Origin: Enteroscipio rubneri
Lineage (GTDB): Bacteria; Actinomycetota; Coriobacteriia; Coriobacteriales; Eggerthellaceae
Direction of reading: 5' to 3'
NCBI RefSeq assembly: GCF_002899715.1
Contig: NZ_PPEK01000004.1
Coordinates: forward strand, 1-64,000
DNA: 64,000 bases
Part shown: in pieces, positions 48,780 through 57,852 of the stretch
Layout: each line of letters starts with the position of its first letter
How positions within the stretch are numbered: position 1 is the first letter of the stretch
Notes under the pieces: generated by a model
Seen by the model: only the letters and a program-made list of their open reading frames with translations
Told to the model about the DNA's origin: nothing
Database searches by the model: none
Position numbers and translations under genes: made by a program

Positions 48780-50123
48780 GTGATCAACCGTTACACGCGC
48801 CCGGCGATGGGCGCCATCTGGGAGCTTGAGAACAAGTTCAACATCTGGAAGGAAATCGAGGTGCTGGCGTGCGAGGCGCAGGCCGAGCTGGGGCAGTCCG
48901 GCATCACGAAGGAGGAGGCCGCGTGGATCCGCGCGCATGCCGACTTCACTGTTGAGCGCATAGACGAGATCGAGAAGGTGACGAACCACGACGTCATCGC
49001 GTTCACCACGAACATGGCCGAGTACATCGACGCCGATGTGCCCGAGGGGCAGGAGCCGCCCAGCCGCTGGGTGCACTACGGCATGACCTCGTCCGACCTG
49101 GGCGACACGGCGCTGTCCTACCAGATCACGCAAGCGATCGACATCATCCTCGAAGACATCAAGCAGCTGGGCGAGACGTGCAAACGCCGCGCGTTCGAAT
49201 TCCAGGAGACGCTGTGCGTGGGCCGCACGCACGGTATCCACGCCGAGCCCATGACGTTCGGCATGAAGTTCGGCAGCTGGGCCTGGGCCCTCAAGCGCGC
49301 CCAGACGCGCATGGAGGAGGCCCGCAAGGTGGCCGCCACGGGTGCCATCAGCGGTGCCGTGGGCACGTATTCCAGCATCGACCCGTTCGTCGAGCAGTAC
49401 GTGTGCGAGCGCCTGGGGCTTGAGGCCGACCCGCTGTCCACCCAGGTGTTGGCGCGCGACCGCCACGCCCAGGTCATGGCCGGCCTCGCGGTGACGGCAT
49501 CCACGCTGGAGTCCATCGCCATGCAGGTGCGCCTGCTGCAGCAGTCCGACGTCATCGAGGCCGAGGAACCGTTCGCGAAGGGCCAGAAGGGGAGCAGTGC
49601 CATGCCGCACAAGCGCAACCCCATCACGGCCGAGCGCGTCTGCGGCCTGGCCCGCACCGTGAAGTCCAACGCGCAGGTGGCCTTCGACAACGTGGCGCTG
49701 TGGTACGAGCGTGACATCAGCCACTCCGGCGCCGAGCGCGTCGCGCTGGCTGACAGCTTCATCGCGCTCGACTACATGTTCGGCAAGATGCAGTGGATGC
49801 TCGACGGCCTGCAGACCTACCCCGCCAAGATGGAACACAACCTATGGCGCACGCGCGGCCTCATCTTCAGCTCGAAGGTGCTGCTGGCGCTCGTGGACAC
49901 GGGCATCAGCCGCGAAGACGCCTACGTCATCGTGCAGCGCAACGCCATGAAGGTGTGGGAAGATATCCAGAACGCCGTGGACGGCCCCACCTACCGCGAG
50001 AACCTCGAGGCCGACCCCGAGGCGAACCTTTCGACCGAGGTGCTCGACGAGATATTCGACCCCTGGGACTTCCTCACCCGCAAGGACGTGGTGTTCGACC
50101 GACTCAAGGAGTTGGAGTTCTAA
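48780..50123 (+). CDS. purB: Adenylosuccinate lyase
   Basis: About 447 residues of the fumarase/aspartase superfamily. PurB splits SAICAR to AICAR and adenylosuccinate to AMP, each releasing fumarate. Hallmarks: RYTRPAMGAIWELENKFNIW, GMTSSDLGDTALSYQ, CVGRTHGIHAEPMTFG (catalytic His region) and the signature loop SSAMPHKRNP. The start is GTG at 48780, with GAGAGGAAG upstream and the conserved INRYTRP beginning; the frame is open further but unsupported. TATCAT near 48740 is a likely -10. It is separated from purC/purL by 6-8 kb. Confidence 0.96.
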   Translation: MINRYTRPAMGAIWELENKFNIWKEIEVLACEAQAELGQSGITKEEAAWIRAHADFTVERIDEIEKVTNHDVIAFTTNMAEYIDADVPEGQEPPSRWVHYGMTSSDLGDTALSYQITQAIDIILEDIKQLGETCKRRAFEFQETLCVGRTHGIHAEPMTFGMKFGSWAWALKRAQTRMEEARKVAATGAISGAVGTYSSIDPFVEQYVCERLGLEADPLSTQVLARDRHAQVMAGLAVTASTLESIAMQVRLLQQSDVIEAEEPFAKGQKGSSAMPHKRNPITAERVCGLARTVKSNAQVAFDNVALWYERDISHSGAERVALADSFIALDYMFGKMQWMLDGLQTYPAKMEHNLWRTRGLIFSSKVLLALVDTGISREDAYVIVQRNAMKVWEDIQNAVDGPTYRENLEADPEANLSTEVLDEIFDPWDFLTRKDVVFDRLKELEF

Positions 50124-50170
50124 GCTTCAAGGTTGCGCAGAGGATCCGAGTCTGGCGCGGCACCATTGCA

Positions 50171-50189
50171 GAAGCGCTTGTCGCGCTTC
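50171..50189 (+). terminator. Hairpin after purB
   Basis: A 7-bp perfect stem GAAGCGC/GCGCTTC with loop TTGTC, followed by GATTTG, 48 bp past the purB stop. A modest terminator candidate. Confidence 0.5.
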
Positions 50190-50224
50190 GATTTGGGCAG
50201 ATCCCCCCGATTGTCGCAGCAAAT

Positions 50225-50254
50225 TTGACTCTCGCGCTTGCCAAGGTGCACAAT
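50225..50254 (+). promoter_or_regulatory. Promoter of class III CoA-transferase
   Basis: TTGACT (50225-50230) and CACAAT (50249-50254) with an 18-bp spacer, about 93 bp before the start. Confidence 0.5.
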
Positions 50255-50346
50255 GAAAGCAAGCGCATCCTGAAGCTGGGATTCCGGTTTGCATCGGGGA
50301 TGATGCTCGTGCAAGATTCAATATTCGACGAATCAGGGAGGTAGCC

Positions 50347-51585
50347 ATGTTGCCACTGAAAGGCGTTAAGGTAGTCGATCTGACCACGTTCCTCGCCACG
50401 CCAACGACCGGTCGCGTGCTGGGAGAGTGGGGAGCCGACGTCATCAAGGTCGAGTCGGCCAAGGGCGATCCCGGGCGCGTGAATCAGGCGGTCGTGTTCG
50501 GCATGACGGCGAGCGACGATGAGAACCTCGGATTCGACATGGCGAACATGCACAAGCGTTTCGTCTCGCTTAACCTCAAGAACGAAAAGGGCCTCGAGGT
50601 CATGCACAAGCTGCTGGCCGACGCCGATATCTTCATCACGAACAACCGCACGAAGTCGCTCGCGAAGATGGGCCTTGATTGGGAGAGCCTCCATGCGAAA
50701 TATCCGCGCCTCATCATGGGGCATGGACTTGGCTACGGCAAGAAGGGGCCCGAAAAGGATGCGGCGGGCTTCGACGTCACGTGCTACATGGGGCGCGGCG
50801 GCGTGTTCGGCACCACGGTGAACAGGGGAGACGCCCCCATGATTCCGACGAACGGCTACGGCGACTTCCAGGCGTCGATGTTCTTGGCAGCGGGCTTGTT
50901 GGCCGCCTACATCGGTCGCGAGCAGACCGGCGAGGGCGACTACGTTACCTGCGCGTTGCAGCATGCAGGCATTTACGCGCTGTCGACGGGCATGGTGTCG
51001 GCTCAGTACGGCAACCCGTACCCGAAGAGCAGGACGGAGGTCAACAATCCGCTCAACAACGTCTTCCATTCGAAGGACGACAAGTGGGTGGTGCTCTGCC
51101 TGCCCGAATACGATCGCGATTGGCCGCGCGTCATGAAACTTATCGGTCGCGAAGAGCTGGCCGAGCACCCCGACTATTCAGTGTGCCAGACAGTCAACGA
51201 CAAGGGCCTCGCCCCCGAAGTCACCAAGATCCTCGACGACGGCTTCGCTCAGTTCACCCGCGAAGAGCTGTTGAAGATGTTCAAGGAGAACGACATGCCG
51301 TGCGAGCCCGCACAGACGCCGCTTGACGTCTACGAGGACCAAAACGCTCTCGTGAACGAGTACATCGCCCCGGTTCCCTATCCGAAGGGCGACCGCTGGT
51401 GCCCGACGGCGCCCGTGCAGTTCGAGCTGAACGATTCGCTGGCGCTCGAGCCCACTGGCATGCTTGGCTCGGCGACGGCCGACGTCATGAAGGAGCTCGG
51501 CTATTCCGACGACGAAATCAAGGCTGCCATCGAGGAAGGCGCCGTCACTGAAGCAACGCCGCTCAAGGTGTTGCAGGGTAAGTAG
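50347..51585 (+). CDS. Class III (CaiB/BaiF) CoA-transferase, FldA/HadA-like
   Basis: A 412-residue family III CoA-transferase. The fold's nucleophile is D173 in NGYGDFQASMFLAAG, and the N-terminal LTTFLATPTTGRVLGEWGAD and ESAKGDP motifs are conserved. From memory it most resembles FldA and HadA, which move CoA onto (R)-2-hydroxyacids such as phenyllactate before a radical dehydratase acts. AGGGAGG lies upstream of the ATG. It stands alone, without a dehydratase or ligase gene next to it. The BadF-type activase operon 42 kb away is a possible partner (inference). Confidence 0.88.
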   Translation: MLPLKGVKVVDLTTFLATPTTGRVLGEWGADVIKVESAKGDPGRVNQAVVFGMTASDDENLGFDMANMHKRFVSLNLKNEKGLEVMHKLLADADIFITNNRTKSLAKMGLDWESLHAKYPRLIMGHGLGYGKKGPEKDAAGFDVTCYMGRGGVFGTTVNRGDAPMIPTNGYGDFQASMFLAAGLLAAYIGREQTGEGDYVTCALQHAGIYALSTGMVSAQYGNPYPKSRTEVNNPLNNVFHSKDDKWVVLCLPEYDRDWPRVMKLIGREELAEHPDYSVCQTVNDKGLAPEVTKILDDGFAQFTREELLKMFKENDMPCEPAQTPLDVYEDQNALVNEYIAPVPYPKGDRWCPTAPVQFELNDSLALEPTGMLGSATADVMKELGYSDDEIKAAIEEGAVTEATPLKVLQGK

Positions 51586-51626
51586 CGGACAGCCATAGGC
51601 TCGCACAGCTAACAAGGCAAACGATT

Positions 51627-51660
51627 CGAACGAGACCGCGCCTCGGCGCGGTCTCGTTCG
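51627..51660. terminator. Bidirectional terminator between CoA-transferase and Tat-signal gene
   Basis: A 16-bp perfect stem (51627-51642 with 51645-51660; ends CGAACGAGACC/GGTCTCGTTCG), so tight that the loop is formed by CCTCGG. It lies between convergent genes. Confidence 0.8.
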
Positions 51661-51705
51661 ACGTGCACTCTAAGAAAGGCTGCAACCACTCCCAGGGGAT
51701 CGGCA

Positions 51706-53376
51706 CTACGCGAGCGGCTTCCAGACCTTCACGACGCAGCATTTTCGCGGCTCGCCGTTTACCGGGTTGTCATCGACGTTCGTGAACGTGACGATACTGT
51801 CGTGCACGCCGGTAGTGGCCAGGTACTCGCCGTAATCATCCGCGCCGTTTTCGATTTCGAAGCGGAAGCTCTCGTTCGCATTCAAGTCGATGCCGCACAC
51901 GTTGAGCGTGGACTTCACCATAAGGTATGATCCGCACCAGGCGGGAGCGGCGGTGGGCGTACGGTTGAACCGGAACCAAGGCACGTCGCTGTAGCTGCCC
52001 TCGGTTACGGTGACCGTAGGAGCGTATGTTCCCAGGTTCGCGATGCCTCCGCCGTAATTGTAGATAGCGTCGAACGAGAACAAAAAGCCCGTCTGCCCGT
52101 ACCCGGCTTCAAGAGGCCGCATCGATGTCGGTAGCGCCATGGTGTCCAACACGTCGTTCGTGCGTGCGTCGAGACGCGTGAGCTGGTAATGGATGGAAGA
52201 CGTGTCGGTGCGCGGCGAGATGACGACGGAGTCTGCCAAACCGTAGGGAGGCGTGGCCATACGGCCGTTCGACGTGAAGGCGATTTCGGCATCGGATGCG
52301 CCCATGGTCGCGCGTTTGAGTGTGGAGCCCTCGGTTTTTTTGCTGCCGTCAATTCGGGGCAGCACCTGCCAAAATGCCCGATCGCCCACAGCGGCGATCG
52401 TGGGCGTCTGCCATTCGCCGTCGCCTTCGTCAACCAATGCCGGCTCGCCGATGCTCGACCCGTCCGAGGTTGCGGTGTAGATGCGCCACGTGCCGTCGAG
52501 TATGTCCGCTTCCGTCCAGATCACGCCTTCCGATGTGGCTCGCACATCGTAGATTTCAAAACCCTCGGCGGTGCCGACAGCTTGTTCGAGCACCGTGATG
52601 CACGAACCGGAACCGAGGGCGAGCAAGCCCACCTGGGCGATAGGGCTCGACTGCTCCGTGGGCAACAGGCAGGCGGCGATATCATCGTCATTCGCCCAGA
52701 CGAGCGTCCCGTAAGGCAGCTCGAAACTGCCGGCGAGCGCCATGCGCTCCGATGCATCGACCTCCGAGCAAGCGTCAGAGGTGGTGACGGAGCTTTCAGG
52801 CACCGTAAGCACGGCCAGGTCGTCGGACGAGGCGCTCTGCATCTGGTCGACGATGACAGAGCCTCCGCCGGCAAGGGCCGCGACGGCCCCGACGCCCAAG
52901 GCGCCGAAAAGGAAGTGGCGCCTTGTGAGCAGCACATCGCCGCCGTTCGGTGTAGGGATGTGGAAGCCGCCGCCGGATCCTCCCAAGACGCCGCCGGGAC
53001 CGTTTGAGCCGCCTGCTGCCCTCGGGCTGCGTGCTCCCGCCGCCCGATGCGTTCCGCCCACGCTCGTCGATCCGCGCCCGTTGGGCCCGTCTGCGGTTCC
53101 GCCGGTTGGACGTCGATGCGCGCCGCTTGGACGCGGGCCGCTCGAGCCGCCTAAGCCGGCGACGTTACCAACGCTGGGCGCTTCGCCCCTCCGGCCGCCA
53201 CCCGATGCTGCGCCGCCCAGTCCGGCGACGTTTCCGACGTGACCGCCGTGGGATCCGCCCGTCCTGCCGCCGGCGTACAGCGAGCCGTTCGCAGAGGCCG
53301 ACCTCCGGCTGGCGCGTCGTGCTGCTGACGAGTGCGATTTGGCGTGATGAGAGTGTGTTGATCTGCGGGTTACCAT
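51706..53376 (-). CDS. Exported protein with internal twin-arginine signal and disordered N-terminus
   Basis: A 556-residue protein I cannot assign. Residues 1-148 are Gly/Ser/Arg/Pro-rich and probably disordered, with VGNVAGLGG repeated at 47-55 and 69-77. At 151-172 comes a twin-arginine-type signal (LTRRHFLFGALG, then a hydrophobic run), far from the N-terminus. The rest (about 180-556) is rich in beta-type repeats (WANDDD, GVIWTEADILDGTWRIYT), suggesting a beta-propeller-like exported domain. No enzyme motif is seen. The start is not backed by a good Shine-Dalgarno. An RR start close to the Tat motif would also be possible, but no in-frame ATG lies there. Confidence 0.75.
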   Translation of the reverse strand: MVTRRSTHSHHAKSHSSAARRASRRSASANGSLYAGGRTGGSHGGHVGNVAGLGGAASGGGRRGEAPSVGNVAGLGGSSGPRPSGAHRRPTGGTADGPNGRGSTSVGGTHRAAGARSPRAAGGSNGPGGVLGGSGGGFHIPTPNGGDVLLTRRHFLFGALGVGAVAALAGGGSVIVDQMQSASSDDLAVLTVPESSVTTSDACSEVDASERMALAGSFELPYGTLVWANDDDIAACLLPTEQSSPIAQVGLLALGSGSCITVLEQAVGTAEGFEIYDVRATSEGVIWTEADILDGTWRIYTATSDGSSIGEPALVDEGDGEWQTPTIAAVGDRAFWQVLPRIDGSKKTEGSTLKRATMGASDAEIAFTSNGRMATPPYGLADSVVISPRTDTSSIHYQLTRLDARTNDVLDTMALPTSMRPLEAGYGQTGFLFSFDAIYNYGGGIANLGTYAPTVTVTEGSYSDVPWFRFNRTPTAAPAWCGSYLMVKSTLNVCGIDLNANESFRFEIENGADDYGEYLATTGVHDSIVTFTNVDDNPVNGEPRKCCVVKVWKPLA

Positions 53377-53544
53377 GGTGTTTATTGTGTCATTTCACGC
53401 ACAGGTTCGAGCCCGTTCGAGTCTAATTGCTACAATAAACGCAAACACGACCTATGCGCTCGGAGCTGGCCTGTACAGGGAAGGAAGCGGGCCGAGCGGG
53501 CTCCGTGAGAACTCGGAAAGACGACGAGCTTGAGGAGTGACCCT

Positions 53545-54255
53545 ATGAGCAACGAAACACGACGCATCCTTTTGGTTGAAGACGAAAAAGCCATCCGCGA
53601 CGCCGTGACGGCCTATCTTGAGCGTGAGAATTACTGGGTGACGGCGGTCGGCGACGGCCAGGAGGCGCTCGAGGAGTTCTCGAAGCACCATTTCGACCTG
53701 GTCATCCTCGACCTCATGCTGCCCCGCGTGCCGGGCGAGCGCGTCTGCCGCGCCATCCGCGACAACTCCGACGTGCCCATCATCATGCTCACCGCGAAGG
53801 GCGAAGTGGAAGACCGCATCATCGGCCTGGAGCTGGGCGCCGACGACTACCTGGTGAAGCCGTTCAGCCCCCGCGAGCTGGTGGCCCGCGCTCGCGCCCT
53901 GCTGCGCCGCGTGCACGCCGATTCGGAGCCGCAGCGCGAAGTGCTGGAGTTCGGCGAGCTCACCATCGACGTGTCGGGCCACAAAGTGCTGGTCAACAAC
54001 GAGGAAATCGACCTCACCGCCAGCGAGTTCAAGCTGCTCACCACGCTCTCTCGCTACCCCGGACGTGTGTATTCGCGCATGGAGCTGGTGGAGAAGGTGC
54101 TGGGCTACGACTTCGAGGGCTATGAGCGCACCATCGACAGCCATGTGAAGAACCTGCGCGCGAAGATTGGCGACAACCCGCGCAGCCCGAAATGGCTGCA
54201 CACCGTGCACGGCGTGGGCTATCGCTTCGAGGACCCCACCAAGGTTTCCCAGTAA
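53545..54255 (+). CDS. OmpR-family response regulator
   Basis: A 236-residue regulator with a receiver domain (ILLVEDEKAIRDA; phospho-acceptor D56 in LVILDLMLP; Thr in MLTAKG; Lys in YLVKPF) and a C-terminal winged helix (LTASEFKLLTTLSRYPGRV, FEGYERTIDSHVKNLRAKIG). It is of PhoB/RegX3 type. The ATG at 53545 has GAGGAG 7 bp upstream. The sensor kinase follows after 6 bp. A TACAAT near 53431 is a possible -10. The neighbouring Tat-signal gene is divergent, so it may be a target (inference). Confidence 0.95.
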   Translation: MSNETRRILLVEDEKAIRDAVTAYLERENYWVTAVGDGQEALEEFSKHHFDLVILDLMLPRVPGERVCRAIRDNSDVPIIMLTAKGEVEDRIIGLELGADDYLVKPFSPRELVARARALLRRVHADSEPQREVLEFGELTIDVSGHKVLVNNEEIDLTASEFKLLTTLSRYPGRVYSRMELVEKVLGYDFEGYERTIDSHVKNLRAKIGDNPRSPKWLHTVHGVGYRFEDPTKVSQ

Positions 54256-54261
54256 TCCGAC

Positions 54262-55905
54262 GTGGAGGAAGCGAGGCGACAGGATCCTGCTGACGGGCGG
54301 GACTCGTGCGAATCGAGGCAGCGCTCGGGCGGCGTTGAGCGCGTGACGGTCGAGGCCGACGGCGGTGCAACCGGCCCCATTGTCCTTCCCGCCGGCGACG
54401 AGGCCGGGAAACGCAAGCGCACGCATCGGCGACTGCGGTGGGATAACTTCACCTATACGACGCGCGTCACCGCGGCATTCGCGTTCGTTGCCGCGATGAC
54501 CGCTCTTGTGGCCATCGGCGTGCTTTCATTCGTGTGGGAGCAGCACTTCCAAACGTACACGCAGGAGAACATGAAGTCTCTCGCGGAATCGACCGCGCGG
54601 AACATCGAGGAAATCTACGACGAGACGGGCACGCTCGACGACCCTCGCGTGATTGCCGCCGCTGAGTATGCGGCAACAATGAACAGCGGTATCGGCGTGT
54701 CCATCCGCCAAAACGGAGGCGGCTTCATTTGGGACTCCACCCAGGTGGGGGAGTCGGGCAGCGATTGGAGGTCAGACGCGGGAAGGTTATCGCTCGCCCC
54801 GCAGCCTTCTTCGAACAGCCAGTTCGCCTATGCGAACATCGAGCACGATGACAGAGCGGTCGGCTCCGTAAATGTGTGGGTGCTCGGATCTCAAACCCTG
54901 TTGCGCTCGGCAGACGAGGAGTTCCGCGACAATTCCTACCAGGCTATGGTATTCGCCACGGTGCTGGCCATCGTGCTTGCTTCGTGCATCGGGTTCCTGT
55001 TCGCCCGTGCTCTCGTCAGCCCTATCAACCGCATGACAAGAACCGCCAAAGCCATCAAGGAAGGCGATCTGTCTGCGCGCACGGAGCTGCACGGCGAAGA
55101 CGAAATCGCGCGACTTGGCGAGACGTTCGACGCCATGGCCGATTCCATTGAGCGCGATCGCGAGCTTGAGCGCCGGCTGACCACCGACGTGGCCCATGAG
55201 CTGCGCACGCCGCTCATGGCGATACAGTCCACCGTGGAGGCTATGGTGGACGGAGTGTTCGAGGCCGACGAGGAGCGGCTGGAAACGGTGAACTCTGAGG
55301 TGCAGCGTCTCAGCCGTCTGGTCGATGCCATTTTAAAGCTCTCGCGTCTCGAAAACCGTTCAACTCCCATGAAGACGGAGGTCGTGGACGTCGGCGAGCT
55401 TATCGAGGGCATCGTGGCCACGCATGAGGCGTTCGTGGCGGATTCGAACCTCACACTTACCTACGAAATGGAGCGCAACGTGCGGGTGCTCGGAGATGCC
55501 GATATGATCCGCCAGGCTACCGCCAACCTCATCTCGAATGCGGTTCGCTATACGCCAGAAGGCGGGCATATCACGGTGCGCGTACGTCGCGGCGACATCA
55601 TGGCGGCCATCCAGGTGGAGGATACGGGCATCGGCCTTACGCCCGACGAAGCCAAGATGGTGTTCTCGCGATTCTGGCGCGCCGACGCGGGGCGCACGCG
55701 CGAGAGCGGAGGGTTGGGCATCGGACTCTCGGTGGTGAAAGAGATCGTCGACCGGCATCATGGCTGGGTGCAGGTGGAGGGGTGCGCGGGCGTAGGAGCT
55801 TGCTTCACCATCCACATCCCGCTATACACGGGAGAGGATCAGAAAGCGGTACGTCCCCCGAAGGCGCAGAAATCGCGCGGAAAGTCGCGCAAAGATCAGA
55901 AATAG
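54262..55905 (+). CDS. Membrane sensor histidine kinase
   Basis: A 547-residue kinase paired with the regulator upstream. A basic N-terminal tail (~65 residues) leads to membrane helix 1 (about 70-92), an extracytoplasmic sensor loop of ~130 residues, helix 2 (about 228-250), a HAMP linker (ARALVSPINRMTRTAKAIKE), HisKA with DVAHELRTPLMA (phospho-His) and an HATPase with NLISNAVRYTP, DTGIGLTPDE and GLGIGLSVVKEIV. The sensor loop has no known domain that I can name. The start is probably GTG at 54262; its ribosome site is weak, so coupling to the upstream gene is likely. Confidence 0.93.
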   Translation: MEEARRQDPADGRDSCESRQRSGGVERVTVEADGGATGPIVLPAGDEAGKRKRTHRRLRWDNFTYTTRVTAAFAFVAAMTALVAIGVLSFVWEQHFQTYTQENMKSLAESTARNIEEIYDETGTLDDPRVIAAAEYAATMNSGIGVSIRQNGGGFIWDSTQVGESGSDWRSDAGRLSLAPQPSSNSQFAYANIEHDDRAVGSVNVWVLGSQTLLRSADEEFRDNSYQAMVFATVLAIVLASCIGFLFARALVSPINRMTRTAKAIKEGDLSARTELHGEDEIARLGETFDAMADSIERDRELERRLTTDVAHELRTPLMAIQSTVEAMVDGVFEADEERLETVNSEVQRLSRLVDAILKLSRLENRSTPMKTEVVDVGELIEGIVATHEAFVADSNLTLTYEMERNVRVLGDADMIRQATANLISNAVRYTPEGGHITVRVRRGDIMAAIQVEDTGIGLTPDEAKMVFSRFWRADAGRTRESGGLGIGLSVVKEIVDRHHGWVQVEGCAGVGACFTIHIPLYTGEDQKAVRPPKAQKSRGKSRKDQK

Positions 55906-55978
55906 ACGATAATGGGATATGGCGCGCGCAGGGGCGGGCGCCATGCGGAGTTGTTGAGAGAGCAACGAAAGGACCAGC

Positions 55979-56857
55979 ATGGCCGGAATTGACATCACAC
56001 CCGACGCGCAAGGCAAAGTGCGCGATCTGTACGACCTGGGAGACAGGCTCCTGCTGGTGGCGACGGACCGCATCTCAGCGTTCGATTACATCTTGGAAGA
56101 CGAGATCCCGCACAAGGGCGCGGTGCTTACGCAGCTGTCGTGCTTCTGGTTTGAGCTGCTGGACGGCGTGGTGGAGAATCACCTCATCAGCGCCGACGTG
56201 GCCGACCTGCCCGAGCAGTTCAAGCCGTACGCCGACTACCTGCGCGGGCGCTTCATGCTGGTGAAAAAGGCCGACATGTTCCCCGCCGAGTGCATCGTGC
56301 GCGGCTACCTGGCCGGCAGCGGACTGGCGGAGTACCAGAAACAGGGTACGGTGTGCGGCATTCAACTGCCTGAGGGCCTCGTGAACTCGTCGAAGCTGCC
56401 CGAGCCCATCTTCACGCCGTCCACGAAGGCCGAGATAGGCGACCACGACGAGAATATCAGCTACGAGCGCCTCGTGGAGATCATCGGCGAGGACGACGCC
56501 TCCAAGCTGCGCGACCTGTCCATCAAGGTGTACACCACGGCGCGCGACCATGCCGAGAAGCAGGGCATCGTCATCGCCGACACGAAGTTCGAGTTTGGCC
56601 GTCTGAACGGCCAGATCATCCTGGCCGACGAGGTGCTGACCCCCGACTCGTCTCGCTTCTGGCCGGGCGACGAGTACGCCGAGGGCAAGGACCAGCCCAG
56701 CTTCGACAAGCAGTTTGTGCGCGATTGGCTGAACGCGAACTGGGACCGTCAGGGCAACCCGCCCCGCCTGCCCCAGGACATCATCGATCGCACGAGCGAG
56801 AAGTACATCCAGGCCTACGAGAAGATCACGGGCCGGACTTTTGTTCCGTTTGTCTAG
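55979..56857 (+). CDS. purC: SAICAR synthetase
   Basis: A 292-residue phosphoribosylaminoimidazole-succinocarboxamide synthase, step 8 of purine synthesis (CAIR + Asp + ATP to SAICAR). It has the nucleotide-binding GKVRDLYDLGDRLLLVATDR, ISAFDYILEDEIPHKG, the VVENHL segment and the ECIVRGYLAGSGL motif. GAAAGGACC precedes the ATG. It lies 73 bp after the sensor kinase gene on the same strand. A structured intergenic stretch follows. Confidence 0.97.
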   Translation: MAGIDITPDAQGKVRDLYDLGDRLLLVATDRISAFDYILEDEIPHKGAVLTQLSCFWFELLDGVVENHLISADVADLPEQFKPYADYLRGRFMLVKKADMFPAECIVRGYLAGSGLAEYQKQGTVCGIQLPEGLVNSSKLPEPIFTPSTKAEIGDHDENISYERLVEIIGEDDASKLRDLSIKVYTTARDHAEKQGIVIADTKFEFGRLNGQIILADEVLTPDSSRFWPGDEYAEGKDQPSFDKQFVRDWLNANWDRQGNPPRLPQDIIDRTSEKYIQAYEKITGRTFVPFV

Positions 56858-56886
56858 CGACAAGCGGAACTCCTCGACGCTGCGGG

Positions 56887-56953
56887 GCGCCGAGGCACCC
56901 GATCTCGGCGCTCCAAGCTTTGCCCACGTGCGCAAGCACGCTTCGCAAAGCTT
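56887..56953. repeat. Nested hairpins in the purC downstream gap
   Basis: Hairpin 1 is GCGCCGAG (56887-56894) with CTCGGCGC (56904-56911). Hairpin 2 is AAGCTTTGC (56915-56923) with GCAAAGCTT (56945-56953), enclosing CGTGC-GCAA-GCACG (56927-56940), a GNRA-type tetraloop. No T-run follows. The two could form a termination or RNA-stability structure between purC and the next gene. Confidence 0.55.
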
Positions 56954-57040
56954 TCGCGCCAATCCCGGGCACCTCGGCGCCTCTCGCTGACTTTGCGAGA
57001 CCTGCGAAGTTCAAAAGCATTCAACAAGGAGCAACATACC

Positions 57041-57784
57041 ATGTCCCAACGCAACCCCATGAACGACCGTTATCAGACCGACGAGCATGTGGGCAAAACC
57101 CGCAAAAGCGCCGCGTCGGCAAAGCCGAAGACCAAGGCCGCTGCAACGGTGCGCGTGCAGTCGACGAAGAAGCCCAAGAAAAAGGGATTCTTCGGCGGCG
57201 GAGGCGGTGGCAACCAGCAGAGCAAGTCGGCCAAGAAGCTTGAGCGTGAGAAGCGCGCTGAGCTGAACAGGAAGTATTACCACCCGCCGACTCGCGAATA
57301 CCAGCGGATGCGCAAGCTGTGGTGGGGCCTCATCATCGGAGCTATCGTCTGCGGCGTCGTCACGTTCGCCGGCCAGCAGCTTCTACCTACGCCTCTGGTG
57401 TACGTGTTGCTGGCCGTCACCTACCTGTTGGCAGTGGCCGCACTGCTGCTGGATTCCATGAAGATTCGCAAGCTGCGTCGTATCTATCAGGACCAGATGG
57501 AGCACAAGAGCAAGGACATCCGCGCCATGGAAAAGGCGGAGCGTGCGGCCCAGAAAGCCCAGCAGCGCGCCGCCAAGGAAGCTTCCGAGGGCGAGCCTGC
57601 CAAGGAAGAAGAGCCCAAGAAGCGCGGCCTGTTCGGAAGCGGCTTTCGGTTGAGCAAGGCTGAGAAGGAAAAGGCGGCGAAGGGTTCGTCCGACGAACCA
57701 GCCGATCAGAGCGAGACCTCTGCACGCGAAGCCGCTTCAACTGAGCCTGCTAAAACCGGTAAGCAGGACAAAGCGTCGAAGTAG
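57041..57784 (+). CDS. Basic two-helix membrane protein of unknown function
   Basis: A 247-residue protein. The N-terminal ~90 residues are Lys/Ala-rich with a GGGGGG run (52-57), probably disordered and cytoplasmic. Two helices follow (about 94-113 and 117-137), then a Lys/Glu/Ala-rich coiled-coil tail (IRAMEKAERAAQKAQQRAAK and EEEPKKRGLFGSGFRLSK). Actinobacterial DUF3043 proteins look like this, but I would not press the match. AAGGAG lies upstream of the ATG at 57041. It sits between purC and purL, possibly in the same transcript, though nothing links it to purine synthesis. Confidence 0.75.
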   Translation: MSQRNPMNDRYQTDEHVGKTRKSAASAKPKTKAAATVRVQSTKKPKKKGFFGGGGGGNQQSKSAKKLEREKRAELNRKYYHPPTREYQRMRKLWWGLIIGAIVCGVVTFAGQQLLPTPLVYVLLAVTYLLAVAALLLDSMKIRKLRRIYQDQMEHKSKDIRAMEKAERAAQKAQQRAAKEASEGEPAKEEEPKKRGLFGSGFRLSKAEKEKAAKGSSDEPADQSETSAREAASTEPAKTGKQDKASK

Positions 57785-57852
57785 CCGTACGCCGGCAGGT
57801 CGAAATCGACGAGCAGTGGAATCGCAGGATTCGATGAAGTAAGGTGGGAACC

